From: Trinickia dinghuensis
GTDB lineage: Bacteria > Pseudomonadota > Gammaproteobacteria > Burkholderiales > Burkholderiaceae
Direction of reading: 5' to 3'
Length of the DNA stretch: 64,000 nucleotides
NCBI RefSeq assembly: GCF_003367175.1
Contig: NZ_QRGA01000011.1
Coordinates: 1 to 64,000, forward strand
Shown here: in pieces, positions 39,895 through 48,531 of the stretch
Layout: each line of letters starts with the position of its first letter
Position numbering within the stretch: the stretch's first letter is position 1
Notes under the pieces: generated by a model
What the model was told of the DNA's origin: nothing
Database searches by the model: none
Seen by the model: only the letters and a program-made list of their open reading frames with translations
Program-made: the position numbers and the translations under genes

Positions 39895-41613
39895 ATGAAC
39901 AACGAACGCAACGATGCCGCGGCGGCTCCGCCGTCCAATTTCATCCGCAACATCATCGATGAAGACAACCGTAACGGCAAATGGGGCAGCCGCGTCGAAA
40001 CGCGCTTTCCCCCGGAGCCGAACGGTTATCTGCACATCGGCCATGCGAAGAGCATCTGCCTGAACTTCGGCGTGGCACGCGACTACGGCGGTGTCTGCCA
40101 CCTGCGCTTCGACGATACGAATCCGGAAAAAGAAAGCATGGAGTACGCCGATTCGATCGTCGATGCCGTGCGCTGGCTCGGCTTCGATTGGGAGCAGGAC
40201 GGCAGCTCGCACCAGTATTTCGCGAGCGACTACTACGGCAAGCTTTATGAGTACGCCGAGCTGCTGATCGAGCGCGGCAAGGCCTACGTGGACAGCCAAA
40301 CGGCCGACGAGATGCGCGCGAACCGCGGCGCGCTGACGGAGCCGGGCAAGAACTCGCCCTACCGCGAGCGATCGCCCGAGGAAAACCTCGGTTTGTTCCG
40401 CCGCATGAAAGCGGGCGAATTCAAGGAAGGCGAACACGTCCTGCGCGCGAAGATCAACATGGCTTCGCCGAACATGACGATGCGCGACCCGGTGCTCTAC
40501 CGGATCCGCTTCGCGCATCACTACCGCACGGGCGATACGTGGTGCGTCTACCCGATGTACGACTACGCGCACTGCATCTCGGACGCGATCGAAAACATCA
40601 CGCATTCGCTGTGCACGCTCGAATTCGAGGATCACCGGCCGCTGTACGACTGGGTGCTGAACGAGCTGGCCGATGCCGGCGTCTTCACGCGTCCGCTGCC
40701 GCAGCAAATCGAGTTTTCGCGGCTGAACCTGACCTACGCGATCACGAGCAAGCGCAAGCTGCTGCAGCTCGTGACGGAAGGCCACGTGGAAGGCTGGGAC
40801 GATCCGCGCATGCCGACGATCGTGGGCGTGCGCCGGCGCGGCTTCACGCCCGAGGGGATCAAGCTGTTCTGCGACCGCATCGGCGTAACGAAGGTCGATT
40901 CCTGGATCGACATGAGCGTGTTCGAAGGCGCGCTGCGCGACGATCTCGACGAAAAAGCGCCGCGCACGGCCGCCGTGCTCGACCCGCTCAAGCTCGTGAT
41001 CGACAACTTCCCGGCCGATCTGTCCGATCCCTGCACGGCGCCGGTCCACCCGCATCATCCGGAGCGCGGCCTGCGCAATTTCCCGATCACGCGCGAGTTG
41101 TGGATCGAGCGCGATGACTTCATGGAAACGCCGACCAAGGGCTATTTCCGGCTCTTCCCCGGCAACAAGGTGCGGCTGCGCTACGGCTACGTGATCGAAT
41201 GCACGGGCGCGGAGAAGGACGAGCAAGGCAACATCGTCGCCGTCCATTGCAATTATTTCCCCGACAGCAAATCGGGCACCGAAGGCGCGAACAGCTACAA
41301 GGTGAAGGGCAACATTCACTGGGTCAGCGCGAAGCATGCCGTGCCGGCCGAGGTGCGCCTGTACGACCGCCTGTTCAAGGAAGAGCAGCCCGATGCGGGC
41401 GGCCGCAACTTCCTCGAAGCGCTCAATCCCGATTCGAAGCGCGTCGTTCAAGCGTACCTGGAACCGGGCGCCGAAGCGCTGCAGCCTGAAGACCGCTGCC
41501 AGTTCGAGCGCCACGGCTACTTCGTTGCCGACCGCTACGATTCGAAGCCGGGCCGGCCGGTTTTCAACCGTATCGTCGGACTGCGCGACAGCTGGGGAAA
41601 ACCGGCCGCCTGA
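39895..41613 (+). CDS. glnS: Glutaminyl-tRNA synthetase
   Basis: Class I synthetase of 572 aa charging tRNA-Gln. HIGH motif [13 protein letters not shown] near residue 41, [11 protein letters not shown], and the KMSKS equivalent [11 protein letters not shown]. The C-terminal two beta-barrels (anticodon binding) include [20 protein letters not shown]. Presence of GlnS means direct charging of tRNA-Gln here. The start at 39895 fits the family; an in-frame ATG at 39847 is less likely. A strong terminator follows 50 bases after the stop. Confidence 0.97.
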   Translation: MNNERNDAAAAPPSNFIRNIIDEDNRNGKWGSRVETRFPPEPNGYLHIGHAKSICLNFGVARDYGGVCHLRFDDTNPEKESMEYADSIVDAVRWLGFDWEQDGSSHQYFASDYYGKLYEYAELLIERGKAYVDSQTADEMRANRGALTEPGKNSPYRERSPEENLGLFRRMKAGEFKEGEHVLRAKINMASPNMTMRDPVLYRIRFAHHYRTGDTWCVYPMYDYAHCISDAIENITHSLCTLEFEDHRPLYDWVLNELADAGVFTRPLPQQIEFSRLNLTYAITSKRKLLQLVTEGHVEGWDDPRMPTIVGVRRRGFTPEGIKLFCDRIGVTKVDSWIDMSVFEGALRDDLDEKAPRTAAVLDPLKLVIDNFPADLSDPCTAPVHPHHPERGLRNFPITRELWIERDDFMETPTKGYFRLFPGNKVRLRYGYVIECTGAEKDEQGNIVAVHCNYFPDSKSGTEGANSYKVKGNIHWVSAKHAVPAEVRLYDRLFKEEQPDAGGRNFLEALNPDSKRVVQAYLEPGAEALQPEDRCQFERHGYFVADRYDSKPGRPVFNRIVGLRDSWGKPAA

Positions 41614-41663
41614 AGCGCCGGCTCGGCGCGCAGCGCCGATCTTGCCCCTGAGCATCGGCGCGG

Positions 41664-41693
41664 TGGGCCGGCCTCTCGAGCCGGCCCATTTTC
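41664..41693 (+). terminator. Rho-independent terminator of glnS
   Basis: TGGGCCGGC (41664-41672) pairs with GCCGGCCCA (41680-41688) around a 7-base loop, followed by TTTTC. It ends just before the convergent Nudix gene, so it may serve both. Confidence 0.85.
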
Positions 41694-41695
41694 AT

Positions 41696-42145
41696 TCAAA
41701 GCGTCCGGTGCAACTCGGCAAGCGAAAGCGTCGTCGCGAACAGTCGCGCAAGGCTATGGCTCGCAAAGCGCCCGACCTCGCCAGGCTCGACCCAGCGAAA
41801 CGCATCCATCTCGGGAATCGGAGCACCGGTCCTGCGGCTCGGAAACATCGACGTGCACACACAGCGCGAGTGATCGACTTCGCCGTCGCGCACCCGCACC
41901 GCGAACAAATGCAGGTCCTTCTCAGGCCGATAGGCAAAACGGCCTAGATCCCGAAGCCGCTCGGGTGCGAGCACGACCCCCGTCTCCTCGCGCAGCTCAC
42001 GCAACGCGGCGTCGATCGGCGTCTCGCCGGGGTCGCCCTGTCCCTTCGGTATATCCCAATGCGAAGTCTCGGTCGCATGAGCGAGCAACACGCGGCCATC
42101 GCGATCGAGCAACACCACGCCACACGAAACGGTACGCGCGCTCAT
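41696..42145 (-). CDS. Nudix hydrolase (MutT-like)
   Basis: Small Nudix pyrophosphohydrolase of 149 aa. The Nudix box is GQGDPGETPIDAALRELREE followed by TGV. SCGVVLLDRDGRVLLAHATE and SHWDIPKGQGD precede it, as in diadenosine-polyphosphate or RNA 5'-end hydrolases, but the specificity is not settled. No second domain is present. The ATG at 42145 has no strong ribosome site. It is convergent with glnS. Confidence 0.85.
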   Translation of the reverse strand: MSARTVSCGVVLLDRDGRVLLAHATETSHWDIPKGQGDPGETPIDAALRELREETGVVLAPERLRDLGRFAYRPEKDLHLFAVRVRDGEVDHSRCVCTSMFPSRRTGAPIPEMDAFRWVEPGEVGRFASHSLARLFATTLSLAELHRTL

Positions 42146-42362
42146 CGGGACTGCCTGCGCTCGGCATGGCTCGCGCTAGCTCGCCCGTTCAACCTCATTT
42201 CGAATCGCACGCCCCCTCCCTCGATCGTTTCACTCCCGAATGATAAGGGCAAGCGCGGGGTCACGGATGAGACGGCATCGTCCCCCATCGATCGGCACGG
42301 GCGCACGAACGCCGCGACGCATGGGGCAAGCCATAGCGTCGCCGCGTTTCGATGCCAACCCG

Positions 42363-44411
42363 TCACGGGATGTAAAGTTCCGAGGTGCTCCAATAGCTCG
42401 GCACGCTCGGCGCGGTCGGGGTATTGTCCCATCCGCCCGAGACCAGAACATGGCCGTCCTTCAGCGTGGAGATACCGCCGCCGATCCGTACGCTGCTCAT
42501 CGGCGAGGTCGCGGTGTCGGCGGTCGACGACGCAGGAGCCTGGCTCGGATCGAACCCATACACCTCGGCGGTCTTGATGCCCACACCGCCCGCAAGGCCG
42601 GCCGTGCCGCCCGCGACAAGCACGTGCGTGGCGTCCAGCGGAGCGACAAGCGGTGCGGCGCGCGGGGTCGAGAGCGGCGTTGCGCCGGTGAACGACGACG
42701 TCGAAGCGTCATACAGGTCGACCGCAGTCTGCGCCGGCCCGTTGACCCCGCCGAAAATCAAGGCGGAATTGTCGTTCATGGCGATCGAGCCATACTGCGC
42801 GCGCGCCGGACCGGCCACGTTCCGATTCGACCAGGAAGACAAGGCCGGTGCGGACGATACCTGTCCGAAGGCGACCGCCCTGGAAAGACTATCCAGACCG
42901 CCCGCAACGACTATTTGCGCACCCCCTTGCATCGACAACAACGATACGCCCGTCGCCGCCGTATTGAGTGCCTTGGACAGCGTCCACGTACCCGTGCCCA
43001 CGTTGTAAACCTCGACCGTGCGGACGGCCGCCGTGCTGCTCGAACCGCCGGCCACGACCACATTGCCACCCGCCATCATCGCGAGACTGCTTCCGTTGTG
43101 CGCGCTGGTCATCGGGCCGGTGCTCTGCCAGGCGGCAAGGCTGTTCGGATTGCTCGGATCGAAGATCTCCGCCGACGTCAGCACGCCGCCGGCGCCGCTG
43201 CCACCGGCCACGAGCACGTCGCCGCTCGGCAGCAAGATGCCCATGGCTCCGTAGCGAGCCGATGTCATCGGGGCGGCCTCGGTCCATTCACCCGTGTTGG
43301 GATCGTAGAGCTCCGCGCTCGCAAGCACTTGGCCCTGAGCATTTTGCCCGCCCGCGACGAGCACGCGGCCGTCCGGCAGCGTGACCTGAATCGCGCCATA
43401 GCGAACTTCGTGCATGGGTTCTGCCGTCGGCACCCACGTCCCCGGCGGCACCACCTCGAGCGTGATCGTCGTTGCCGCGGCACCGCTGCCGGCTACCCCT
43501 TCGCCCGTTATCGTGTATTGCGTCGAGGGGCTTGTCGCGGTCGGCACACCGGAGATGTCACCGGTAGTGGAATCGAGGCTCATGCCTGCCGGCAACGGTG
43601 GCGATACGGCATAGCCGACGATCTCGCCACCGTCGTGATATGCCACGTTGAGCGCGATCGCCTCGCCCTTCGCGTACGCTGCCCACGACGCGCTGTAATG
43701 GAGATTCTCAGGCGGCGGGAGGGACGGAGGGGGTACGTTCGCAGGCTCGATCGCGATCTGCAAATTCTCCTGAGCCGAGCCGGCGCTGTTCGACCCGGTG
43801 ACGACGAAGGTGCCGGTCGTCTGCGCATCGGCCGCGTCGGGCGTGCCGCTGATGACACCCGTAGTCGTCGACATCGTCAAGCCGGCGGGCAGTGACGGAT
43901 TGACCGAATACTCCGAGATATCCCCGCCCATAGGATGCGGCGAATTCGGGGGTATCTCCACGCCGGCCTGATAATCGGCGTTCTGCACGTCGTAGTTGAG
44001 ACTGACCGGCTTCTCTTGCACGTCCGCCGAAGTCACCGTGATCGTCACGGGCGTTTCGGTCGACCCATACGCGTTCGAACCCGTCACCGTGTAGGTGGTC
44101 TGGAGACTCGCGGCGGTCGGCGTGCCCGTGATGATGCCGGTGTCGGTCGCCAGCGACAAACCGGCGGGCAGCGGCGGCGATACGGCGTAGTGCGTAATCG
44201 CGGCACCGGTGCTGGTCGGATGATTCGGCTCGATCTCTTGACCCACCGTGTAGCCGACGTTCTGCCGTTCGTACTGCAACCCGCTCGGCAAATCCGAGCT
44301 CGGGTCGCCAATCGCGCCACCGCCGCCACCGCCCCCGCCCCCGCCGTGGCAACCGGCCACCAAAGCGGCCATCAGCACCGCTAATAATAAGCACGCAAAT
44401 CTTCGAAGCAT
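42363..44411 (-). CDS. Lipoprotein with Ig-like and kelch-type repeats
   Basis: Predicted lipoprotein of 682 aa. The signal peptide ends in the lipobox LVAGC (Cys about residue 20), followed by a run of ten Gly. Residues about 40-330 hold three Ig-like modules of the He_PIG type, each with a SPPLPAGLSLATDTGIITGTP-like strand pair. From about 345 to the end are kelch-like repeats with the pattern LPDGRVLVAGGQ...SAELYDPNTGEWTEAAPM, which should fold as a beta-propeller. GAGGA lies 7 bases before the ATG at 44411. Likely a surface or periplasmic binding/adhesion protein; no catalytic motif was seen. It follows the unknown pair at 44.6-48.2 kb on the same strand with a 213-base gap. Confidence 0.82.
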   Translation of the reverse strand: MLRRFACLLLAVLMAALVAGCHGGGGGGGGGGAIGDPSSDLPSGLQYERQNVGYTVGQEIEPNHPTSTGAAITHYAVSPPLPAGLSLATDTGIITGTPTAASLQTTYTVTGSNAYGSTETPVTITVTSADVQEKPVSLNYDVQNADYQAGVEIPPNSPHPMGGDISEYSVNPSLPAGLTMSTTTGVISGTPDAADAQTTGTFVVTGSNSAGSAQENLQIAIEPANVPPPSLPPPENLHYSASWAAYAKGEAIALNVAYHDGGEIVGYAVSPPLPAGMSLDSTTGDISGVPTATSPSTQYTITGEGVAGSGAAATTITLEVVPPGTWVPTAEPMHEVRYGAIQVTLPDGRVLVAGGQNAQGQVLASAELYDPNTGEWTEAAPMTSARYGAMGILLPSGDVLVAGGSGAGGVLTSAEIFDPSNPNSLAAWQSTGPMTSAHNGSSLAMMAGGNVVVAGGSSSTAAVRTVEVYNVGTGTWTLSKALNTAATGVSLLSMQGGAQIVVAGGLDSLSRAVAFGQVSSAPALSSWSNRNVAGPARAQYGSIAMNDNSALIFGGVNGPAQTAVDLYDASTSSFTGATPLSTPRAAPLVAPLDATHVLVAGGTAGLAGGVGIKTAEVYGFDPSQAPASSTADTATSPMSSVRIGGGISTLKDGHVLVSGGWDNTPTAPSVPSYWSTSELYIP

Positions 44412-44624
44412 GATGTTTTCCTCGTGAGGTGCCAGCGTCAAGAGGCGCCGACGCGTGACGTGCGAATGCGACGCGCCGTTCCCATCGCCGAACATCCGAT
44501 ATCGTCGACCGCGGGCTCGCGATGCGCGACGCGAAAATTCTTATTTCTTTTGCGACTGGAACCAGAGAGGACACCCGGTCCGACGGGCGTCGCGCACTTC
44601 ACCGCATTGATGCCACGACCGCGC

Positions 44625-46529
44625 TCAAGCCCCCGGGCCGTGCGCGCGCCAGGCTGGAAGATCGACCGCGGTGGTATCGAGGTCGCGCGATAAAATCACG
44701 GAATACTGCTTGTCTCCCTGACTCCGCGGCTTGGATATGCTGTATTGCGCAATGAAGCGCCCTTTCTCGCCGGTCGACGACGCGCAATAGCCCCGCAGCG
44801 CGGATTCATCGACGACGACGACGAATCCGTTGCTGCCGCCAGCGTCTCGAGCAGGATAGGTCGCTTCGAAGGTGCCGTACTTCTTGGTATCCGTACCGGG
44901 CTCATAACCTTCGAGATAGATGTAAAGCTGCATCTCGTCGTTCAGCTCGCGCCACTCGAACGCAGGCAGATTCAACGCGAGACCGCCCGCAACGAGCGAA
45001 TCGTCCACGGTAGCCGCGTCGCCGGCTTGCAAGCGCGGCGCACCCAGCGTACCGCCCTCGAACGTGCGTGCCCCCCGCGACTGTCCGGTCGCCCTGAACC
45101 ATGAGAGCTTGGAATCCACGCCGTTGCCATACCGATCGCTTTTGACATAGCCGATTGCGTTGTCCTTCTCGTCGCTCAGCTTGAAGTATTCGGGCGGCAC
45201 GGGCGCGACGGCCGGCGCCGGATTCGCGGCCAAGTGGAGCATCGACACGATGTTGCCGTTGAGCCAGATGGCGGCATCGCTGAAGGCAGCGATGTTCCCC
45301 GGCAACGTAACGGGCACCGGGTCCGTGCCGACTTCCACGTTACCGTCCTTATCCAGCGGCAATTTCACCGCGGGGTCGGTGCCGGTGCCGAGGTCGACGT
45401 CGGTAAAGACCATGAAATTCGGATACTCCTCGCCGTTGACGGTCGGCGCCACACCGGTGATCTGCGCAGCGTCGTTGGCGAACCAAACCGTCGACTGGCC
45501 ATGATCGTCGGTGACGGCCGGAAATCCGCTCTCGTAGAAGGGCAACGCCTGCCAGTCCAACCACCGCGACGGCCCCCCATCGATAGGCTGCCCCGCACCG
45601 CCCCCGATAGGCTTCCACGCCCCCGAGGTGGGATTCGGGGTCGTGCGCCACGACATGCGCAACCCCCGCACCGGCTCGTTCGTATCGTCGATCACCGAGA
45701 CGGTTGCGGCGACGAGTTGGTCGGCGCAAGGCGCCTTCGGAGGGACGTGGAGGGAGAGCCTGTCCCCGGCCCGCCACGCATGAGACCAATTTCTCGCGAA
45801 GCTGCAATACACGCGAGCGCGGCGAATCGGAAACACCGTGCTCACGTGGTGGTCAGGTACCCCGCTCGCCGGCGGCTGGACCCAGACCGAAATGGTGAAG
45901 GTGCCGCCCGGCCCCGTGAGGTTCGAAGAAGGAATATAGACACGGTTGGCCGCGATTCCGTCCTCGTTCGTGATGGTCGGCTCGTCCGTCTCCCATCGCA
46001 ATCCCGGAAAGCCTCCGGGAAACGCGCCCCATCCGATCTGCCGCTTGGGGAGCGGCCGACCGTCGGGATCAAGCAATTGCGCTTTGATGACGTTGAAGCC
46101 CGCCCCAAGAAAGAGTGGCGTATAGGGCATGCGCTCGACGAATTCCAGCCGGTAGCCCTCGGGCAAGTTAGGGGTGCCGGCTGAATCGAGCACGGTTGAG
46201 CCAAACGGCGGCTCGATGCCTACGATCCCGCCGGTAGAACCTCCCTCGACCGGAATACGCGGTGACTCCGGGCCGGATAGGCCCCCTTGCGGCCACACGC
46301 TAAACACGTATTCATGACCGACGACGCATTTGAAGGGAAAGCTCCCGACGCGTGCCTGACTATCTTCCATCCACTGAACCCACCCGGGCGGATTCGGCCA
46401 ATCCTCATTCGGCGGCCTGATCCACAACCAAAAGCCGCCGGGCGATGTCATCGTCTCCCACTTCGCCACGACATAGCCCTCGCGATAGTAGCGCGCCCAT
46501 AGAACCTTTGTTTCCAATACGATCGCCAT
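44625..46529 (-). CDS. Large protein of unknown function, Ig-like beta-rich
   Basis: I do not recognise this 634-aa protein. It has no signal peptide, no membrane segment and no enzyme motif. Composition is rich in Gly, Pro, Trp and beta-branched residues, with stretches like AATVSVIDDTNEPVRGLRMS and ITNEDGIAANRVYIPSSNLT that look like bacterial Ig-like modules. The start MAIVLETKVLWARYYREGYV is chosen because the frame upstream lacks a ribosome site. It follows the gene at 46617-48170 by 87 bases and probably shares its transcript. Its position next to a type III secretion locus and the lack of a Sec signal make it a candidate non-Sec-exported protein, but that is inference. Confidence 0.7.
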   Translation of the reverse strand: MAIVLETKVLWARYYREGYVVAKWETMTSPGGFWLWIRPPNEDWPNPPGWVQWMEDSQARVGSFPFKCVVGHEYVFSVWPQGGLSGPESPRIPVEGGSTGGIVGIEPPFGSTVLDSAGTPNLPEGYRLEFVERMPYTPLFLGAGFNVIKAQLLDPDGRPLPKRQIGWGAFPGGFPGLRWETDEPTITNEDGIAANRVYIPSSNLTGPGGTFTISVWVQPPASGVPDHHVSTVFPIRRARVYCSFARNWSHAWRAGDRLSLHVPPKAPCADQLVAATVSVIDDTNEPVRGLRMSWRTTPNPTSGAWKPIGGGAGQPIDGGPSRWLDWQALPFYESGFPAVTDDHGQSTVWFANDAAQITGVAPTVNGEEYPNFMVFTDVDLGTGTDPAVKLPLDKDGNVEVGTDPVPVTLPGNIAAFSDAAIWLNGNIVSMLHLAANPAPAVAPVPPEYFKLSDEKDNAIGYVKSDRYGNGVDSKLSWFRATGQSRGARTFEGGTLGAPRLQAGDAATVDDSLVAGGLALNLPAFEWRELNDEMQLYIYLEGYEPGTDTKKYGTFEATYPARDAGGSNGFVVVVDESALRGYCASSTGEKGRFIAQYSISKPRSQGDKQYSVILSRDLDTTAVDLPAWRAHGPGA

Positions 46530-46616
46530 GATGCGTCCAGTTAGCTTGGGCCTTGATTCCCACCTAGAGCAGACCGCTTCTTTACGGCGAGAAGCGCGAT
46601 TTCCCATCACACAAAC

Positions 46617-48170
46617 TCACGGAGTAGGAGGCAGCGGCGTCGCCAAGGTCCATCCGTTCGGATCGAATTTTGAATATTGTTTGCTCGCGTCGCGCTGCTT
46701 CCAAAACTCGTCGTCCTTTGACACATCGCCTTGCGCCGCCTCGGCTGGCGGCGCGCCTGGAGTAACGTAGTAATCCATTTTCAAATTACTGGGCTTGAAA
46801 GTTGCCGAATCCGTGAACCCCCACAACTTACCGGCATCAACGTCGATCACATTCTTACCCGCCTTCGTTTTAAAAGACTGCGTAATAGTTTCAGCATGAT
46901 CGAGTATTGTGCTAGTGTTTGATAAATAGCCATTCGCATAGAGCGTGATAAAACCATCGCTCCCCGCGCTGACTCCGCCGTCAGTGAAATCAATTTCCAC
47001 CGGCAAAACACCCCCTTGGATCACGGATGAATTGACGGTGTTCACATTGCCAAGCGTCGGCATCGGCAATTTCCGCGGGCCAAGATTCGGATCGGGTGCA
47101 TTCACAACCGTGCCGAACGTGTCGAATTTCTTCACGCCACTGCGTGTTTCGGTGATATCGGAACTTTCCGATTGAATCATGTAATAAATCTGCGCTTTAT
47201 TCTTCGGATCGACACCTTCGATCGACTCCTTGGTGAACCACAGCTTGGGTAGCTCGTAGCCCATCTCCACGGCCTCTTGCACCGTCAAGGAATACGGGCT
47301 GACGGGGAGGCCGTTCACGATGAACACGACTTTCGCATCGGGACGCACGCCAATCGGTGCTTTCAGGAGCCGCACGAATGTCGTCGCGGCGCCCCCAAGA
47401 TTAAGCGAAGGAGACGCAGCCGATAAAATCGGAGCAGACAAGCTACCCCCCATGATCTGATCATCGGCTACCACCAACGTGAAATTTTTCGGGTTGTTGA
47501 ACCCGATTACGTCGTACGCGATATCGAAAATACCTGTATTTTTCGCGCCAAGCTCGCCTCCCGCGATCCCCAAATCCAAGCCGTTTGTGTTATCCGTCAC
47601 GTAATCGCCGTACAAAGCGCGCTGGCCACCAGGATCGTACATCGTGCCCGTGATCTCGTCGCCGTTTGCATCAAAGAATTGCACGTTGCTCTGGTAGCAC
47701 TGCATTCGAATTTTCAGCCCGCCGACAGGTTGATCTTCCCCGTCGATACCGTGCAACTGCATCGATAGATTATCTCCGGCAAAAACCGCGAATTCCGGCT
47801 GCGTGGGCGGCACGATCGTCAACGCATCGCGCACGATCATGGTGTACGTCACGTTCCCGATATTCGCCCCTTCATACTGCGCGACAATCTCGTGCGTCGT
47901 ATCCGGCCGAATCTCCACTGAAGCCGGATAAGTACGCGATACTGTGAACGCCCCACGTCCCTTGCTGAGGGTCACTTCTGCTTGCGCCAAGCCGTTGATC
48001 CTGAAACGAGGATCGGGTGTAGCTTGCTTCAATATGATTTTCGCATTCTGCTCGACCGGATCGGTGGTGGTGATCGTACAGTTTCTTACCACGCCCTCCG
48101 GGATTTGCGCTCCATCCGGCGGATCGAACGTAACGCTGCCCGCCGCCAATTGCCGTTGTTCGCTGGACAT
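46617..48170 (-). CDS. Large protein of unknown function, Ig-like, lower GC
   Basis: I do not recognise this 517-aa protein. It has no signal peptide and no membrane segment. Repeating beta-strand patterns (for example GSVTFDPPDGAQIPEGVVRN, LSMQLHGIDGEDQPVGGLKI, VVFIVNGLPVSPYSLTVQEA) suggest several Ig-like modules, resembling its downstream neighbour in style. The start is good: GAGGA 5 bases before the ATG at 48170. Codons are visibly richer in A/T than in the flanking genes, which suggests recent acquisition. With the next gene it forms a two-gene unit. Alternatives: phage-type or adhesin-like structural protein, or a secreted substrate. Confidence 0.75.
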   Translation of the reverse strand: MSSEQRQLAAGSVTFDPPDGAQIPEGVVRNCTITTTDPVEQNAKIILKQATPDPRFRINGLAQAEVTLSKGRGAFTVSRTYPASVEIRPDTTHEIVAQYEGANIGNVTYTMIVRDALTIVPPTQPEFAVFAGDNLSMQLHGIDGEDQPVGGLKIRMQCYQSNVQFFDANGDEITGTMYDPGGQRALYGDYVTDNTNGLDLGIAGGELGAKNTGIFDIAYDVIGFNNPKNFTLVVADDQIMGGSLSAPILSAASPSLNLGGAATTFVRLLKAPIGVRPDAKVVFIVNGLPVSPYSLTVQEAVEMGYELPKLWFTKESIEGVDPKNKAQIYYMIQSESSDITETRSGVKKFDTFGTVVNAPDPNLGPRKLPMPTLGNVNTVNSSVIQGGVLPVEIDFTDGGVSAGSDGFITLYANGYLSNTSTILDHAETITQSFKTKAGKNVIDVDAGKLWGFTDSATFKPSNLKMDYYVTPGAPPAEAAQGDVSKDDEFWKQRDASKQYSKFDPNGWTLATPLPPTP

Positions 48171-48531
48171 TTAATTCCTCGCTCTATCAAAGTCATAATA
48201 AAATTGATTTACTCAATGGAGCCACAAGCACCGAAACACGCGATGCAAAATCGAAATACGTATTTTTCGCCTATTTTTAAACCGAAATACTCGCGCGAAA
48301 TCCGGCGGCCCTCGGTCGACAATTTTCAAAGTCACGGCAAATTTAAAATAAATCGTTTGATCTTTTCTCGCCCCAACCCATTCGAATGATAGGCAAGCGT
48401 AAATCCGAACTCAAGAGAAGCGCAGCATTGAATCTCCGCCCCATGGCGTAACCCTCCGAGTATTTATCGGGAGTCCCATGATCTGAAAATGCGCCGTCAA
48501 TTTTGGATTACGACCGCGAAATCTCCATCGC
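48171..48531. other. AT-rich gene-free gap before the hybrid kinase gene
   Basis: About 360 bases, clearly AT-richer than the surroundings. It includes a perfect 12-bp palindrome AAATACGTATTT (48254-48265) and a second CGAAATAC copy near 48282. It must carry the promoter for the leftward gene starting at 48170, but I could not assign -35/-10 pairs. No gene with a ribosome site was found here. Confidence 0.5.
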
